NCBI GenBank assembly: GCA_903944255.1
Contig: CAJARE010000161.1
Span: forward strand, 1-28,012
DNA: 28,012 bases
Reading direction: 5' to 3'
Origin: an uncultured beta proteobacterium
GTDB lineage: Bacteria; Pseudomonadota; Gammaproteobacteria; Burkholderiales; Burkholderiaceae
A program made the translations under genes and the position numbers. Position 1 is the stretch's first letter. The number at the start of each line of letters is the position of its first letter. Below are positions 7,532 through 15,358 of this stretch, piece after piece. The notes under the pieces are model-generated. The model saw only the letters and a list, made by a program, of their open reading frames with translations, was not told where the DNA came from and did no database searches.

Positions 7532-8647
7532 ATGTCAGATACCAACAATACTAGCCCGCGCCGCAAGTTCCTCAAGAACGCTGCTGTAGGTACTGCCGGA
7601 GCAGCTGCAATGGGCTTCCCAATGATTTCAAGTGCACAGACTATTAACTTGCGCTTTCAATCAACTTGGCCAGCTAAAGATATTTTCCACGAGTACGCCA
7701 ATGACTATGCAAATAAAGTTAACGCCATGTCAGGTGGCCGTCTCAAAATTGAAGTGTTACCTGCTGGTTCAGTAGTCAAAGCTTTTGATATGTTAGATGC
7801 TGTATCTAGCGGAACATTGGACGGTGGTCATGGCGTTTTGGCATATTGGTATGGCAAAAGCCCAGCACTAGCATTATGGGGATCAGGTCCTGCTTTTGGT
7901 ATGGATGCTAATACTCTCCTCTCCTGGAACCAATACGGTGGTGGCCAGCAGTTGCTCAATGAAATCTACAACGATCTAAAACTCGATGTAGTCTCCTTCC
8001 CTTATGGCCCAATGCCAACCCAGCCATTAGGTTGGTTCAAAAAGCCAATTGCAAAAGCGGATGACTTGAAGGGCTTGAAGTATCGTACCGTTGGTCTCTC
8101 TATTGAGATCTTCACCGACATGGGTGCTTCAGTACAAGCGCTTCCTGGTGGCGAAATTATTCCGGCAATGGACCGCGGTGTTCTCGATGCAGCTGAGTTT
8201 AATAACGCGTCTTCAGACCGTATCCTTGGCTTCCCAGACGTATCTAAAATCAATATGCTCCAAAGCTTCCACCAAAGCTCAGAGCAATTTGAAATTATCT
8301 TCAACAAGAAGAAATTCACTTCCTTGGCACCAGATCTCCAGGCGATCCTGTCATACGGTACTCAAGCCGCTTCCGCAGATATGTCCTGGAAAGCAATTGA
8401 TCGCTACTCCAAAGACTTTGCTGAGCTACAAACCAAGGACAAGGTCAAGTTCTACGCTACACCAAAGTCTATTTTGGTAGCCCAGTTGAAAGCATGGGAT
8501 AAGATCATTGCCAAGAAAGCTGCTGAACTCCCAATGTTCAAAAAGGTTCTGGATTCACAAAAAGCCTTTGCCCAACGCGCAGTTCGTTGGGACTTGCTGG
8601 TCAACGTGGATATGAAGATCGCTTACGACCATTATTTCAAGGCCTAA
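7532..8647 (+). CDS. TRAP transporter solute-binding protein, DctP family
   Basis: Periplasmic receptor of a TRAP transporter; captures an organic acid and hands it to the membrane permeases encoded downstream. The N-terminus carries a twin-arginine-type signal (RRKFLK at 10-15, hydrophobic stretch, probable cleavage after SSA at 35). The mature part has the DctP fold features LKGLKYRTVG, with an Arg likely to bind the substrate carboxylate, and GGEIIPAMDRGVLDAAEF. It resembles the TakP-type 2-oxoacid receptors, so a 2-oxoacid or similar monocarboxylate is plausible but unproven. AGGAG supports ATG 7532. A strong terminator follows before dctQ, so the receptor is probably made in excess over the permeases. 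Confidence 0.92.
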   Translation: MSDTNNTSPRRKFLKNAAVGTAGAAAMGFPMISSAQTINLRFQSTWPAKDIFHEYANDYANKVNAMSGGRLKIEVLPAGSVVKAFDMLDAVSSGTLDGGHGVLAYWYGKSPALALWGSGPAFGMDANTLLSWNQYGGGQQLLNEIYNDLKLDVVSFPYGPMPTQPLGWFKKPIAKADDLKGLKYRTVGLSIEIFTDMGASVQALPGGEIIPAMDRGVLDAAEFNNASSDRILGFPDVSKINMLQSFHQSSEQFEIIFNKKKFTSLAPDLQAILSYGTQAASADMSWKAIDRYSKDFAELQTKDKVKFYATPKSILVAQLKAWDKIIAKKAAELPMFKKVLDSQKAFAQRAVRWDLLVNVDMKIAYDHYFKA

Positions 8648-8700
8648 GCACCTTTAAAGCCCTAAAAGCTTATGTAATAATGTGGCTTCATGCACATCTG

Positions 8701-8732
8701 AACCGGACGGCATCCCCCGTCCGGTTTTTTTT
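8701..8732 (+). terminator. Strong terminator between TRAP receptor and permease genes
   Basis: A perfect 10-bp stem AACCGGACGG / CCGTCCGGTT (8701-8710 and 8717-8726) with a six-base loop runs into eight T at 8725-8732. It lies 54 bases after the dctP stop and 43 before the dctQ start, inside what is otherwise one operon, so it should limit read-through into the permeases. Confidence 0.93.
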
Positions 8733-8774
8733 AGCGGCCTTGAGAATTACAGAATTATCTTAGGAGAGTAGTTC

Positions 8775-9443
8775 ATGGATAAATTCATGCTTACAGTAGA
8801 TGAAATTAGCACCTTTGTTGGTAAAGCGGCAGCGTGGCTAGTGGTTGTTTTGATGTTAATGGTGGTCACAGATGTTGTAAGACGCTATGCATTTAATTCG
8901 CCATCTGCATGGATTGGTGAATTATCTGTTATGGCGTACGGCACTCTGTTTATGTTATGTGGCGCCTATACCTTGGCCCAAAATGGTCACGTTCGCGGCG
9001 ACTTCCTGTATGGATCCATGAAACCACGCACACAGGCAACCCTAGATTTAATTTTGTATATCACTTTTTTCCTGCCAGGAATCACCGCTTTAGTTTATGC
9101 AGGTTATACCTACGCTGCAGAATCTTGGCGCATAGGTGAGCACACTACCCAGATTGCCAATGGCCCCCCACTCTATCCTTTTAAAACGATTATTCCGGTC
9201 GCAGGAGCATTTGTTCTTTTGCAAGGTGTTGTTGAAATCTTGCGTTGCATTATTTGTATAAAAACAGGTGAGTGGCCTGCTCGCCTGAAAGATGCTGCAG
9301 AAATTGATGTGGTTGAACAGCAATTGGCTGCGTCTACTCACGTTGACGAAGCATCTCGTCAACAAGCAATCAAAAATGCTAAATCGATCGATGAAGCAGC
9401 TCATCATCGTATTGGTCAAACTAAAGAGATAAATCATGAGTGA
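8775..9443 (+). CDS. TRAP transporter small permease, DctQ family
   Basis: Membrane subunit that pairs with the large permease in Na+-coupled TRAP uptake. Four hydrophobic spans lie at about 16-34, 48-68, 88-110 and 135-160, the usual DctQ layout. The motif VTDVVRRYAFNSPSAWIGEL follows the first span. The 222 residues exceed the common 160-180, because of a hydrophilic, probably helical tail from about 172 to the end, rich in Glu, Ala and Gln. AGGAG lies about nine bases before ATG. The stop overlaps the dctM start by eight bases, indicating tight coupling of the two permeases. Confidence 0.92.
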   Translation: MDKFMLTVDEISTFVGKAAAWLVVVLMLMVVTDVVRRYAFNSPSAWIGELSVMAYGTLFMLCGAYTLAQNGHVRGDFLYGSMKPRTQATLDLILYITFFLPGITALVYAGYTYAAESWRIGEHTTQIANGPPLYPFKTIIPVAGAFVLLQGVVEILRCIICIKTGEWPARLKDAAEIDVVEQQLAASTHVDEASRQQAIKNAKSIDEAAHHRIGQTKEINHE

Positions 9444-11313
9444 TCCAATTCTTGGCCTAGTAATGCTCAGCTTGATTATTGTTGTCATCATGCTGGGCTT
9501 TCCAACTGCCTTTACCCTAATGGGCCTGGGTATGATGTTTGGCTTTGCTGCCTTTTACGACCCTTCGCAAAGCTGGACTGCAAATAAAGTGTTTACTCTG
9601 ATGGTGCAAAGAACCTTCGGAGGTATGACTAATGATGTCCTTCTATCCATTCCGCTTTTTGTGTTGATGGGGTACGTAATGGAACGAGGGGCGCTCGTCG
9701 ATAAGATGTTCTACAGTATCCAGTTAGCATTCCGTCGCTTACCTGCATCTCTCGCTGTAGCAACCCTCATTGTTTGTACCTTCTGGGGTATCGCCAGTGG
9801 TCTAGTTGGCGCTGTGGTTGTTCTCATGGGAGTGATTGCCATGAAACCAATGCTCAATGCAGGCTACGATACGCGGCTTGCTGCTGGTGTCATTACGGCT
9901 GGAGGCACCTTAGGTATTTTGATTCCACCTTCAGTCATGATTATTGTCTACGCAGCGGTTGCCGGCCAATCAGTTGTGAAGCTTTACGCTGCTGCGATGA
10001 TACCGGGATTTTTCCTGGCCTTTTTATACTTGGTTTACATCATTGGCTGGGCTTTAATTAATCCAAAGGTTGCGCCTAAGCTGCCGCCCGAACAACTCAT
10101 CGTCCCAGTCCCAGCACCGATTCATTTTTTACGTGAGCACTATTCAAGCAATATGTTGCTTGCTACATTCAAGGCTCTATTCTCGCCAGGTAAATTATTA
10201 AATGCGCCGCTTGATGCCAGACTCTCTTTTGGAAAGATTTTCAAAAATGTACTGGCAGTTCTAACACCATTAATGTTGGTTGCAATCACCATGTGGGGAG
10301 TATGGTGGTATGTCATCATTCACCAACAAAATGAAAGAGACGCGCTTAATGTTCCGGTAGTCACACAAGTCGCTCAAGCCACTACTAGCGCTGCAGAGCC
10401 TGTTGAAGAAGGTTTAGCACCTCTTGATGTCACGTCTAATACAAACAAATTAAAAGAGCCCGAAGCAGATACGCCTTTAGTTGCCTTAGATGCCGCCGCT
10501 GGAGATGCACCTTTAGCTGAAGGCGCTGCTGCAGAAGCTGCAGCGGGACCGCCAGAAAACTTCGAACTGTATTTTGGTTTGACCTGTATTCTCTTTGGCC
10601 TGCTACTCATTTATTACTACATTAAGCTAGATGAGGAACAGTTTGAAATTCTCAAACTGTTAATTGAGTCTGTCATGCCTTTAGGCGTTCTAACGCTTTT
10701 GGTTTTGGCTGTCATCCTATTAGGTATCACTACCGCCACTGAATCAGCGGCAGTTGGTGCTTTAGGTGCTTTCATTCTCGCGTATCAAGCAGGCACCTTA
10801 AACTTTGATCGCACTAAGCAGGCCGTTTTCTTGACGGCTAAAACAACATCGATGGTGTGCTGGTTGTTTGTAGGTTCAGCACTCTTCTCGGCTGTGTTTA
10901 CCATTTTAGGCGGTCAATCGATCATTGAAAAATGGGTGCTGATGTTAGATCTGACGCCACTCCAATTTATGCTGCTCTCTCAAGCAATCATCTTCTTCTT
11001 AGGATGGCCTTTGGAGTGGACAGAAATTATTGTGATTTTCGTGCCGATCTTCTTGCCTTTGTTGGCTCACTTCAACATCGACCCTTTGTTGTGGGGTACT
11101 TTGGTATTTGTCAACTTACAAGCAGCATTCTTATCACCGCCGGTTGCAATGTCTGCCTTCTATCTCAAGGGAGTTTCGCCACCAGGCGTCACTCTGAATC
11201 AGATTTTTGCAGGCATGATGCCTTATATGTTCATCGTCATTGCATGCATGGTCTTCATGTACGCTTGGCCAGGCATGACCTTATGGTTTCCAAAGTTCCT
11301 CTACGGAGGTTAA
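9436..11313 (+). CDS. TRAP transporter large permease, DctM family, with a large internal insert
   Basis: Large membrane subunit that carries the Na+ and substrate sites. The first ~215 residues follow the DctM pattern (SIPLFVLMGYVMERGALVDK; SGLVGAVVVLMGVIAMKPML; GGTLGILIPPS). The pattern resumes at about 405 (LGITTATESAAVGALGAF) and runs to the end. Between them lies an extra ~190 residues: a hydrophilic part, a hydrophobic span near 277-295, a low-complexity Ala/Glu/Pro loop at 296-375, and another span near 376-396. This explains 625 residues against the usual ~425. No frameshift is visible and codon use does not change sharply. It overlaps dctQ by eight bases and is followed by a terminator. 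Confidence 0.93.
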   Translation: MSDPILGLVMLSLIIVVIMLGFPTAFTLMGLGMMFGFAAFYDPSQSWTANKVFTLMVQRTFGGMTNDVLLSIPLFVLMGYVMERGALVDKMFYSIQLAFRRLPASLAVATLIVCTFWGIASGLVGAVVVLMGVIAMKPMLNAGYDTRLAAGVITAGGTLGILIPPSVMIIVYAAVAGQSVVKLYAAAMIPGFFLAFLYLVYIIGWALINPKVAPKLPPEQLIVPVPAPIHFLREHYSSNMLLATFKALFSPGKLLNAPLDARLSFGKIFKNVLAVLTPLMLVAITMWGVWWYVIIHQQNERDALNVPVVTQVAQATTSAAEPVEEGLAPLDVTSNTNKLKEPEADTPLVALDAAAGDAPLAEGAAAEAAAGPPENFELYFGLTCILFGLLLIYYYIKLDEEQFEILKLLIESVMPLGVLTLLVLAVILLGITTATESAAVGALGAFILAYQAGTLNFDRTKQAVFLTAKTTSMVCWLFVGSALFSAVFTILGGQSIIEKWVLMLDLTPLQFMLLSQAIIFFLGWPLEWTEIIVIFVPIFLPLLAHFNIDPLLWGTLVFVNLQAAFLSPPVAMSAFYLKGVSPPGVTLNQIFAGMMPYMFIVIACMVFMYAWPGMTLWFPKFLYGG

Positions 11314-11338
11314 TAAAAGCTAGTAGTTCTGCTATAAG

Positions 11339-11367
11339 AAAAAGCGCTCTTAACGGAGCGCTTTTTT
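11339..11367 (+). terminator. Bidirectional intrinsic terminator after dctM
   Basis: A perfect 11-bp stem AAAAAGCGCTC / GAGCGCTTTTT (11339-11349 and 11356-11366) closes a six-base loop, with T-runs on both strands. It lies between the converging ends of dctM and the next minus-strand gene. Confidence 0.93.
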
Positions 11368-11387
11368 ATATCTACTTCAGAAAGGAA

Positions 11388-11927
11388 CTAAGCAGCCTGT
11401 TTTAACAACTCACTATTCGTTTTGCCTAAGGCGATCGTAAATAAACCTTGCCAGTAATTAAATGCTGCCAATTCGTCTTCATCCAACTCCATCTCAATAA
11501 AGGCTGGATGGCGAATTAAGGAGAGCCAGATCCGACAAAACATCTTGTCTTCTAGACGAGAGGGCTTACTAACGAAAGGGATTTCTTCTAGATTTGGAAT
11601 GATTTCATATACGTCATCCTGACCTGCCATATCCTGTTTATCTCTACTCAAACGCATCATTTCAAGCATGACTCGACCAAGCTGATCGTAATGACCTTGC
11701 CAGCAAATGGGGGTTGCTGCAATCTCTTTTGTTTTCTCTAAATACTTACGGGCAAACTCGCTCCATGCATATGCCAAATCAAACTCCGTCTTTACCTTGG
11801 CGTTTTGTAAGGAAGTTGGCAGGTTAGTAGACTTCATTAACTCTAACTGACGATCACTTCCAAAGGTGTAATCGATAATCAATAAGGGTTTTGCTGTTTT
11901 ATCGATCTTTAGCCGATATTCTTCCAT
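11388..11927 (-). CDS. Uncharacterised 179-residue protein
   Basis: I do not recognise this family. The protein is soluble, with no signal peptide or membrane span. It starts MEEYRLKIDKTAKPLLIIDY and continues with mixed helical regions, an acidic patch MELDEDEL near 150 and a Leu-rich end. The segment AYAWSEFARKYLEKT looks like an amphipathic helix. I chose ATG 11927, which has AGGAAAG upstream; the frame extends to a TTG at 11963, adding 12 residues. It is transcribed toward the dctM terminator. Upstream, the panE end and a large palindrome separate it from panE, so it may have its own promoter. Codon use is similar to its neighbours. Confidence 0.8.
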   Translation of the reverse strand: MEEYRLKIDKTAKPLLIIDYTFGSDRQLELMKSTNLPTSLQNAKVKTEFDLAYAWSEFARKYLEKTKEIAATPICWQGHYDQLGRVMLEMMRLSRDKQDMAGQDDVYEIIPNLEEIPFVSKPSRLEDKMFCRIWLSLIRHPAFIEMELDEDELAAFNYWQGLFTIALGKTNSELLKQAA

Positions 11928-11983
11928 GATCCATTCTTTCCTAGTGGGGTTGATTAATGCCAATGCCTAAAGTGTAATCAATT

Positions 11984-12036
11984 GAGGCTAAGCTTTGGAA
12001 AAGCGGATCCCTAGGGAAAGCCCTTGCTTAGACCTC
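11984..12036. repeat. Imperfect 53-bp palindrome across the panE stop codon
   Basis: GAGGCTAAGC (11984-11993) pairs with GCTTAG-A-CCTC (12026-12036) with one bulged base. Inside lie an alternative GCTTT/AAAGC pairing and a perfect 10-bp palindrome TCCCTAGGGA (12008-12017). It contains the panE stop and lies upstream of the next minus-strand gene. No T-run follows, so it is not a standard terminator. Confidence 0.6.
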
Positions 12037-12942
12037 ATTCTTGCCTTCAACTGCCATATGGGTATGGGCTATTTTCAATAGCGGGCAATCTATAGATTCA
12101 TTGCTAGCAAAACCAATCAAGTCGCCCAAGATATGTTGATATTCATTTTTCTTTCCCGCAAGTAAGTCTCTGAGCATCGAAGCAGTAAAAGGTGAGCCCT
12201 CCTTAGTGAGAATCTCCAAAGAAGAAGATTGGGTCTTCTCAGCAATCTCATATCCCTGCCCCGCAGCAATGGCGCAGCATTCAGCAAACATCTGCCTACA
12301 GAGATCTTTGCCATAGGGGGTAGCAGCAATATCGCCAACTGAGCCACGACAGATAGTCGTCATACCCGCTAGCGTTGCTAGGAATACCCACTTATCCCAT
12401 AAGGCTTGCTCAATATTCTCTTTGTAAAAGGAATCAAAATCTGCCTTTTTACATAGTGAAAATAATTCATGGCTAAGCACTTCCTGCACTGGCGCTCTGG
12501 GCCCGATCGTAAATGAATTTAATTCCGTCAATTGTTGAATAGAGCCGGATTCAGAGATAGTTGCCGCAATATGGGCGATGCCGCCTAATACCCGCTCTTT
12601 ACCAAATTGGCGATCCAGGATGTCGAGATGGGTATAGCCATTCAAAAATGGAAGAATGGCCCCTTTTGAACTTGCTTTTGTAATCGAGCTAATAGAGCTC
12701 TCTAAATCAAAGGCCTTGGAAGCCAAAATAATCAGGTCATAAATGGGCTCTAACTGATTGGCCAAAACTACGTGTGGCCGGACAGTAAAACTTCCTTTGG
12801 GCGTCTCTACTGTCAAGCCTTGTTTTTGAATATGCTGGTAGCGGCCCTCACGCAATAAATAGGTGATATCTGCGCCAGCTTGGTGAAGTTTGGCACCAAA
12901 GAAACCTCCGATACCACCCGCTCCCACAATGAGTATTTTCAT
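12028..12942 (-). CDS. panE: 2-dehydropantoate 2-reductase family protein (PanE/ApbA)
   Basis: NADPH-dependent reduction of ketopantoate to pantoate in pantothenate and CoA synthesis is the family reaction. The 304 residues begin MKILIVGAGGIGGFFGAKL with the GxGGxG nucleotide motif. N101 (PFLNG) and K184 (in ALWDKWVFLA) match the conserved Asn and catalytic Lys, and a NEYQHILGDLI segment carries the expected Glu. I chose ATG 12942, because the family starts directly at this glycine-rich strand; an upstream in-frame ATG at 12990 would add 16 unrelated residues. The family contains paralogues acting on other 2-oxoacids, so the pantoate assignment is likely but not certain. Confidence 0.85.
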   Translation of the reverse strand: MKILIVGAGGIGGFFGAKLHQAGADITYLLREGRYQHIQKQGLTVETPKGSFTVRPHVVLANQLEPIYDLIILASKAFDLESSISSITKASSKGAILPFLNGYTHLDILDRQFGKERVLGGIAHIAATISESGSIQQLTELNSFTIGPRAPVQEVLSHELFSLCKKADFDSFYKENIEQALWDKWVFLATLAGMTTICRGSVGDIAATPYGKDLCRQMFAECCAIAAGQGYEIAEKTQSSSLEILTKEGSPFTASMLRDLLAGKKNEYQHILGDLIGFASNESIDCPLLKIAHTHMAVEGKNEV

Positions 12943-13085
12943 AATAGATGCTCTTTTCGCTGAATTTTGACACTCAAGGATAGCTCTCATTTTCTGAGGC
13001 TCCCAAAAGGGTCTTTAGACTAGGCAATCAGACCGTGCCTAAAAAAATTGGCTATTTCGGCTAAAATTGAGTTTTATAACTTAAC

Positions 13086-13114
13086 AGCCCCAGTTGGGGC
13101 TCTTTAGATTAAAG
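13086..13114 (+). promoter_or_regulatory. Two abutting hairpins in front of fdxA
   Basis: AGCCCC-AGTT-GGGGCT (13086-13101) is followed without gap by CTTTA-GAT-TAAAG (13102-13114), ending three bases before the fdxA ATG. The only Shine-Dalgarno-like bases (TAAAGA) fall in the second hairpin. They could modulate fdxA translation. I see no known riboswitch fold. Confidence 0.45.
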
Positions 13115-13117
13115 ACC

Positions 13118-13441
13118 ATGACCTACGTTGTTACTGAATCCTGTATCCGCTGCAAATACACTGACTGCGTTGATGTTTGCCCAGTTGACTGCTTTCGTGA
13201 GGGTCCAAACTTTTTAGTCATTGATCCTGATGAATGTATTGACTGCGCTGTCTGCGTTCCAGAGTGCCCAGTCAATGCAATTTATGCTGAAGATGATGTT
13301 CCTGGCGATCAACAGGCCTTTATCAAACTCAATGCCGATCTTTCCCCGTCGTGGACCTCTATTACCAAATCCAAAGCCGGTCTTCCTGATGCAGATGAGT
13401 GGAAAGATGTTAAAAATAAACTCGATCAGTTAGTTAAGTAA
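13118..13441 (+). CDS. fdxA: 7Fe ferredoxin FdxA ([3Fe-4S][4Fe-4S])
   Basis: Small cytosolic electron carrier. The 107 residues align from recall with Azotobacter ferredoxin I, offset by one: C9, C17 and C50 for the 3Fe cluster, and C21, C40, C43 and C46 for the 4Fe cluster. The two non-ligand cysteines C12 and C25 are also present. The motif CIDCAVCVPECPVNAI and a C-terminal tail of about 50 residues are typical. I chose ATG 13118 (MTYVVTESC); the frame extends eight codons upstream, through the first hairpin. The gene for a ferredoxin-NADP reductase starts 27 bases downstream, so the pair probably forms one electron-transfer unit. Confidence 0.96.
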   Translation: MTYVVTESCIRCKYTDCVDVCPVDCFREGPNFLVIDPDECIDCAVCVPECPVNAIYAEDDVPGDQQAFIKLNADLSPSWTSITKSKAGLPDADEWKDVKNKLDQLVK

Positions 13442-13468
13442 TTCTTTAATTCCCCCTTTCGAGAATTC

Positions 13469-14515
13469 GTGCTGCACTCACCCACACAAACCGACGCTCT
13501 CATTATTGGCGCCGGACCTGTGGGCCTCTTTCAGATATTTGAACTTGGTCTATTAGAAATAAAAGCGCATATCATTGATTCCCTGCCTGAAGCAGGCGGT
13601 CAATGCATCGAACTTTATCCTGATAAGCCTATTTATGATATTCCCGCGATTCCCGTTTGCACTGGTCGGGAACTCACTAATAATTTACTAAAACAAATTA
13701 AACCATTTGGTGCGCAGTTTCATTTGGGCCAAGAAGTAACCGAACTTCAGCTACAGGCTGATGGTCGATTTCTGGTAAGCACTTCGAAGGATGAGCATTT
13801 CCTCAGTAAAACCATTTTTATCGCAGCTGGTGTTGGCGCCTTTCAGCCCCGCACCCTCAATCTTGAGGGTCTAGATGTCTTTCTTGACCGACAAGTTTTC
13901 TATCGTGTAAAAGATCCAGAACAATTTGCTAATAAAAATATTGTGATTTGCGGCGGCGGAGATGCTGCTCTAGATTGGGTATTACATTTTGTAGATAAGG
14001 CAGCGAGCGTTACCCTAATCCATCGTCGAGATGACTTTAAAGCAGCCCCAAAATCCATCGCCAAAATGCGTGAGTTCTGTGCAGATCAAAAAATAAGCTT
14101 ACTCATTGGGCAAATTACGGGGTATGAAACTCGTGAGAATAAACTCACTGGAATCATCTTCACTAATGTAGAGGGTAAATCAGAACTCATAGCATTAGAT
14201 GATCTTCTGATATTTTTTGGACTCTCTCCTAAGCTTGGGCCCATTGCAGATTGGGGGCTAGAAATTGATCGCAAACAAATTACCGTTGATACTAAAAAAT
14301 TTGAAACGAGCATTCCAGGAATTTATGCGGTTGGAGATATCAACGTCTATCCAGGGAAGAAAAAATTAATCTTGTCTGGCTTTCATGAGGCTGCTTTAGC
14401 TGCCTTTGCTGCCGCAGAATATCTCAACCCAGAAAAACCAATTCAACTTCAATACACAACTACCTCAACAAAGCTTCATAAGGCCCTTGGGGTGCAGTCC
14501 CCCACATTCGAGTAA
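13469..14515 (+). CDS. Ferredoxin-NADP reductase, thioredoxin-reductase-like type (FNR2)
   Basis: FAD enzyme that moves electrons between NADPH and ferredoxin. The 348 residues have the FAD motif GAGPVG at 14-19, the segment EAGGQCIELYPDKPIYDIPA typical of this type, the NADP motif GGGDAALDW at 162-170, and the C-terminal FAD site GIYAVGDI followed by the GFHEAALAA region. It lacks the CxxC redox pair of true thioredoxin reductase. The start is GTG 13469 with GAGA nearby; no ATG fits the conserved N-terminus. FdxA, encoded just upstream, is the likely partner. thyA follows 36 bases later. Confidence 0.93.
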   Translation: MLHSPTQTDALIIGAGPVGLFQIFELGLLEIKAHIIDSLPEAGGQCIELYPDKPIYDIPAIPVCTGRELTNNLLKQIKPFGAQFHLGQEVTELQLQADGRFLVSTSKDEHFLSKTIFIAAGVGAFQPRTLNLEGLDVFLDRQVFYRVKDPEQFANKNIVICGGGDAALDWVLHFVDKAASVTLIHRRDDFKAAPKSIAKMREFCADQKISLLIGQITGYETRENKLTGIIFTNVEGKSELIALDDLLIFFGLSPKLGPIADWGLEIDRKQITVDTKKFETSIPGIYAVGDINVYPGKKKLILSGFHEAALAAFAAAEYLNPEKPIQLQYTTTSTKLHKALGVQSPTFE

Positions 14516-14551
14516 GCTATCGTATAACCATTCATTTTTAGCCAAATTCTT

Positions 14552-15346
14552 ATGCACCAATATCACGATCTCATGAAAGAAGTCCTAGCCAAAGGAGTCC
14601 AAAAATCGGACAGAACTGGCACTGGAACCATCTCTGTTTTTGGACATCAGATGCGCTTTAATCTAGCTGATGGTTTTCCAATGGTGACCACGAAAAAGCT
14701 TCACCTTAAGTCGATCATTTATGAGTTACTGTGGTTTCTGAAAGGAAGCACTGATAATAATTGGCTTAAAGAACGTGGTGTATCGATTTGGAATGAATGG
14801 GCAGCGCCAGATGGCGAGTTAGGCCCAATATACGGCTATCAATGGCGTTCTTGGCCTGCCCCAAATGGACAGCATATTGATCAAATTACAGAAGTCATTG
14901 AGACGATTAAGAAAAATCCCGATTCTCGTCGAATTATTGTCTCCGCTTGGAACGTAGCAGATATTCCTCGTATGGCTCTCGCTCCTTGCCATGCATTCTT
15001 TCAGTTTTATGTAGCCGATGGAAAATTGTCTTGTCAGCTATATCAGCGCAGTGCGGATATTTTCTTAGGTGTACCTTTTAATATTGCCAGTTACGCCCTA
15101 CTGACTCACATGGTGGCACAGCAATGTAATCTTAAAGTAGGTGATTTTATTTGGACTGGTGGTGATTGCCACCTATACAGCAATCATCTTGAGCAGGTAG
15201 ACTTGCAGCTCTCAAGGGATTTCTTCCCGCTGCCGAAACTGAATATTCTTCGAAAGCCAGACTCCATTTTTGATTATGAATTTGAAGATTTTGAAATTGC
15301 TGGATATGAATGTCATCCACACATTAAAGCTCCAGTAGCTATTTAA
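14552..15346 (+). CDS. thyA: Thymidylate synthase
   Basis: Methylates dUMP to dTMP using methylene-tetrahydrofolate, leaving dihydrofolate that FolA recycles. The 264 residues match the E. coli length. The catalytic Cys is C146 in LAPCHAFFQF. The dUMP/folate motifs are QRSADIFLGVPFNIASYALL and GDCHLYSNH. The C-terminus ends APVAI, as in the family, whose last residues close over the active site. folA begins 12 bases after the stop, so the two cycle enzymes are coupled. No strong ribosome site is visible before ATG 14552. Confidence 0.98.
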   Translation: MHQYHDLMKEVLAKGVQKSDRTGTGTISVFGHQMRFNLADGFPMVTTKKLHLKSIIYELLWFLKGSTDNNWLKERGVSIWNEWAAPDGELGPIYGYQWRSWPAPNGQHIDQITEVIETIKKNPDSRRIIVSAWNVADIPRMALAPCHAFFQFYVADGKLSCQLYQRSADIFLGVPFNIASYALLTHMVAQQCNLKVGDFIWTGGDCHLYSNHLEQVDLQLSRDFFPLPKLNILRKPDSIFDYEFEDFEIAGYECHPHIKAPVAI

Positions 15347-15358
15347 GACTACGTTTAC

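Noticed and set aside
12943..12990. Upstream ATG for panE
   Set aside because: It adds 16 residues ahead of the strand that normally begins the protein; ATG 12942 has a usable purine-rich site.
13094..13117. Upstream extension of the ferredoxin frame
   Set aside because: It runs through the hairpin loop, and family members start at MTYVV-like sequence.
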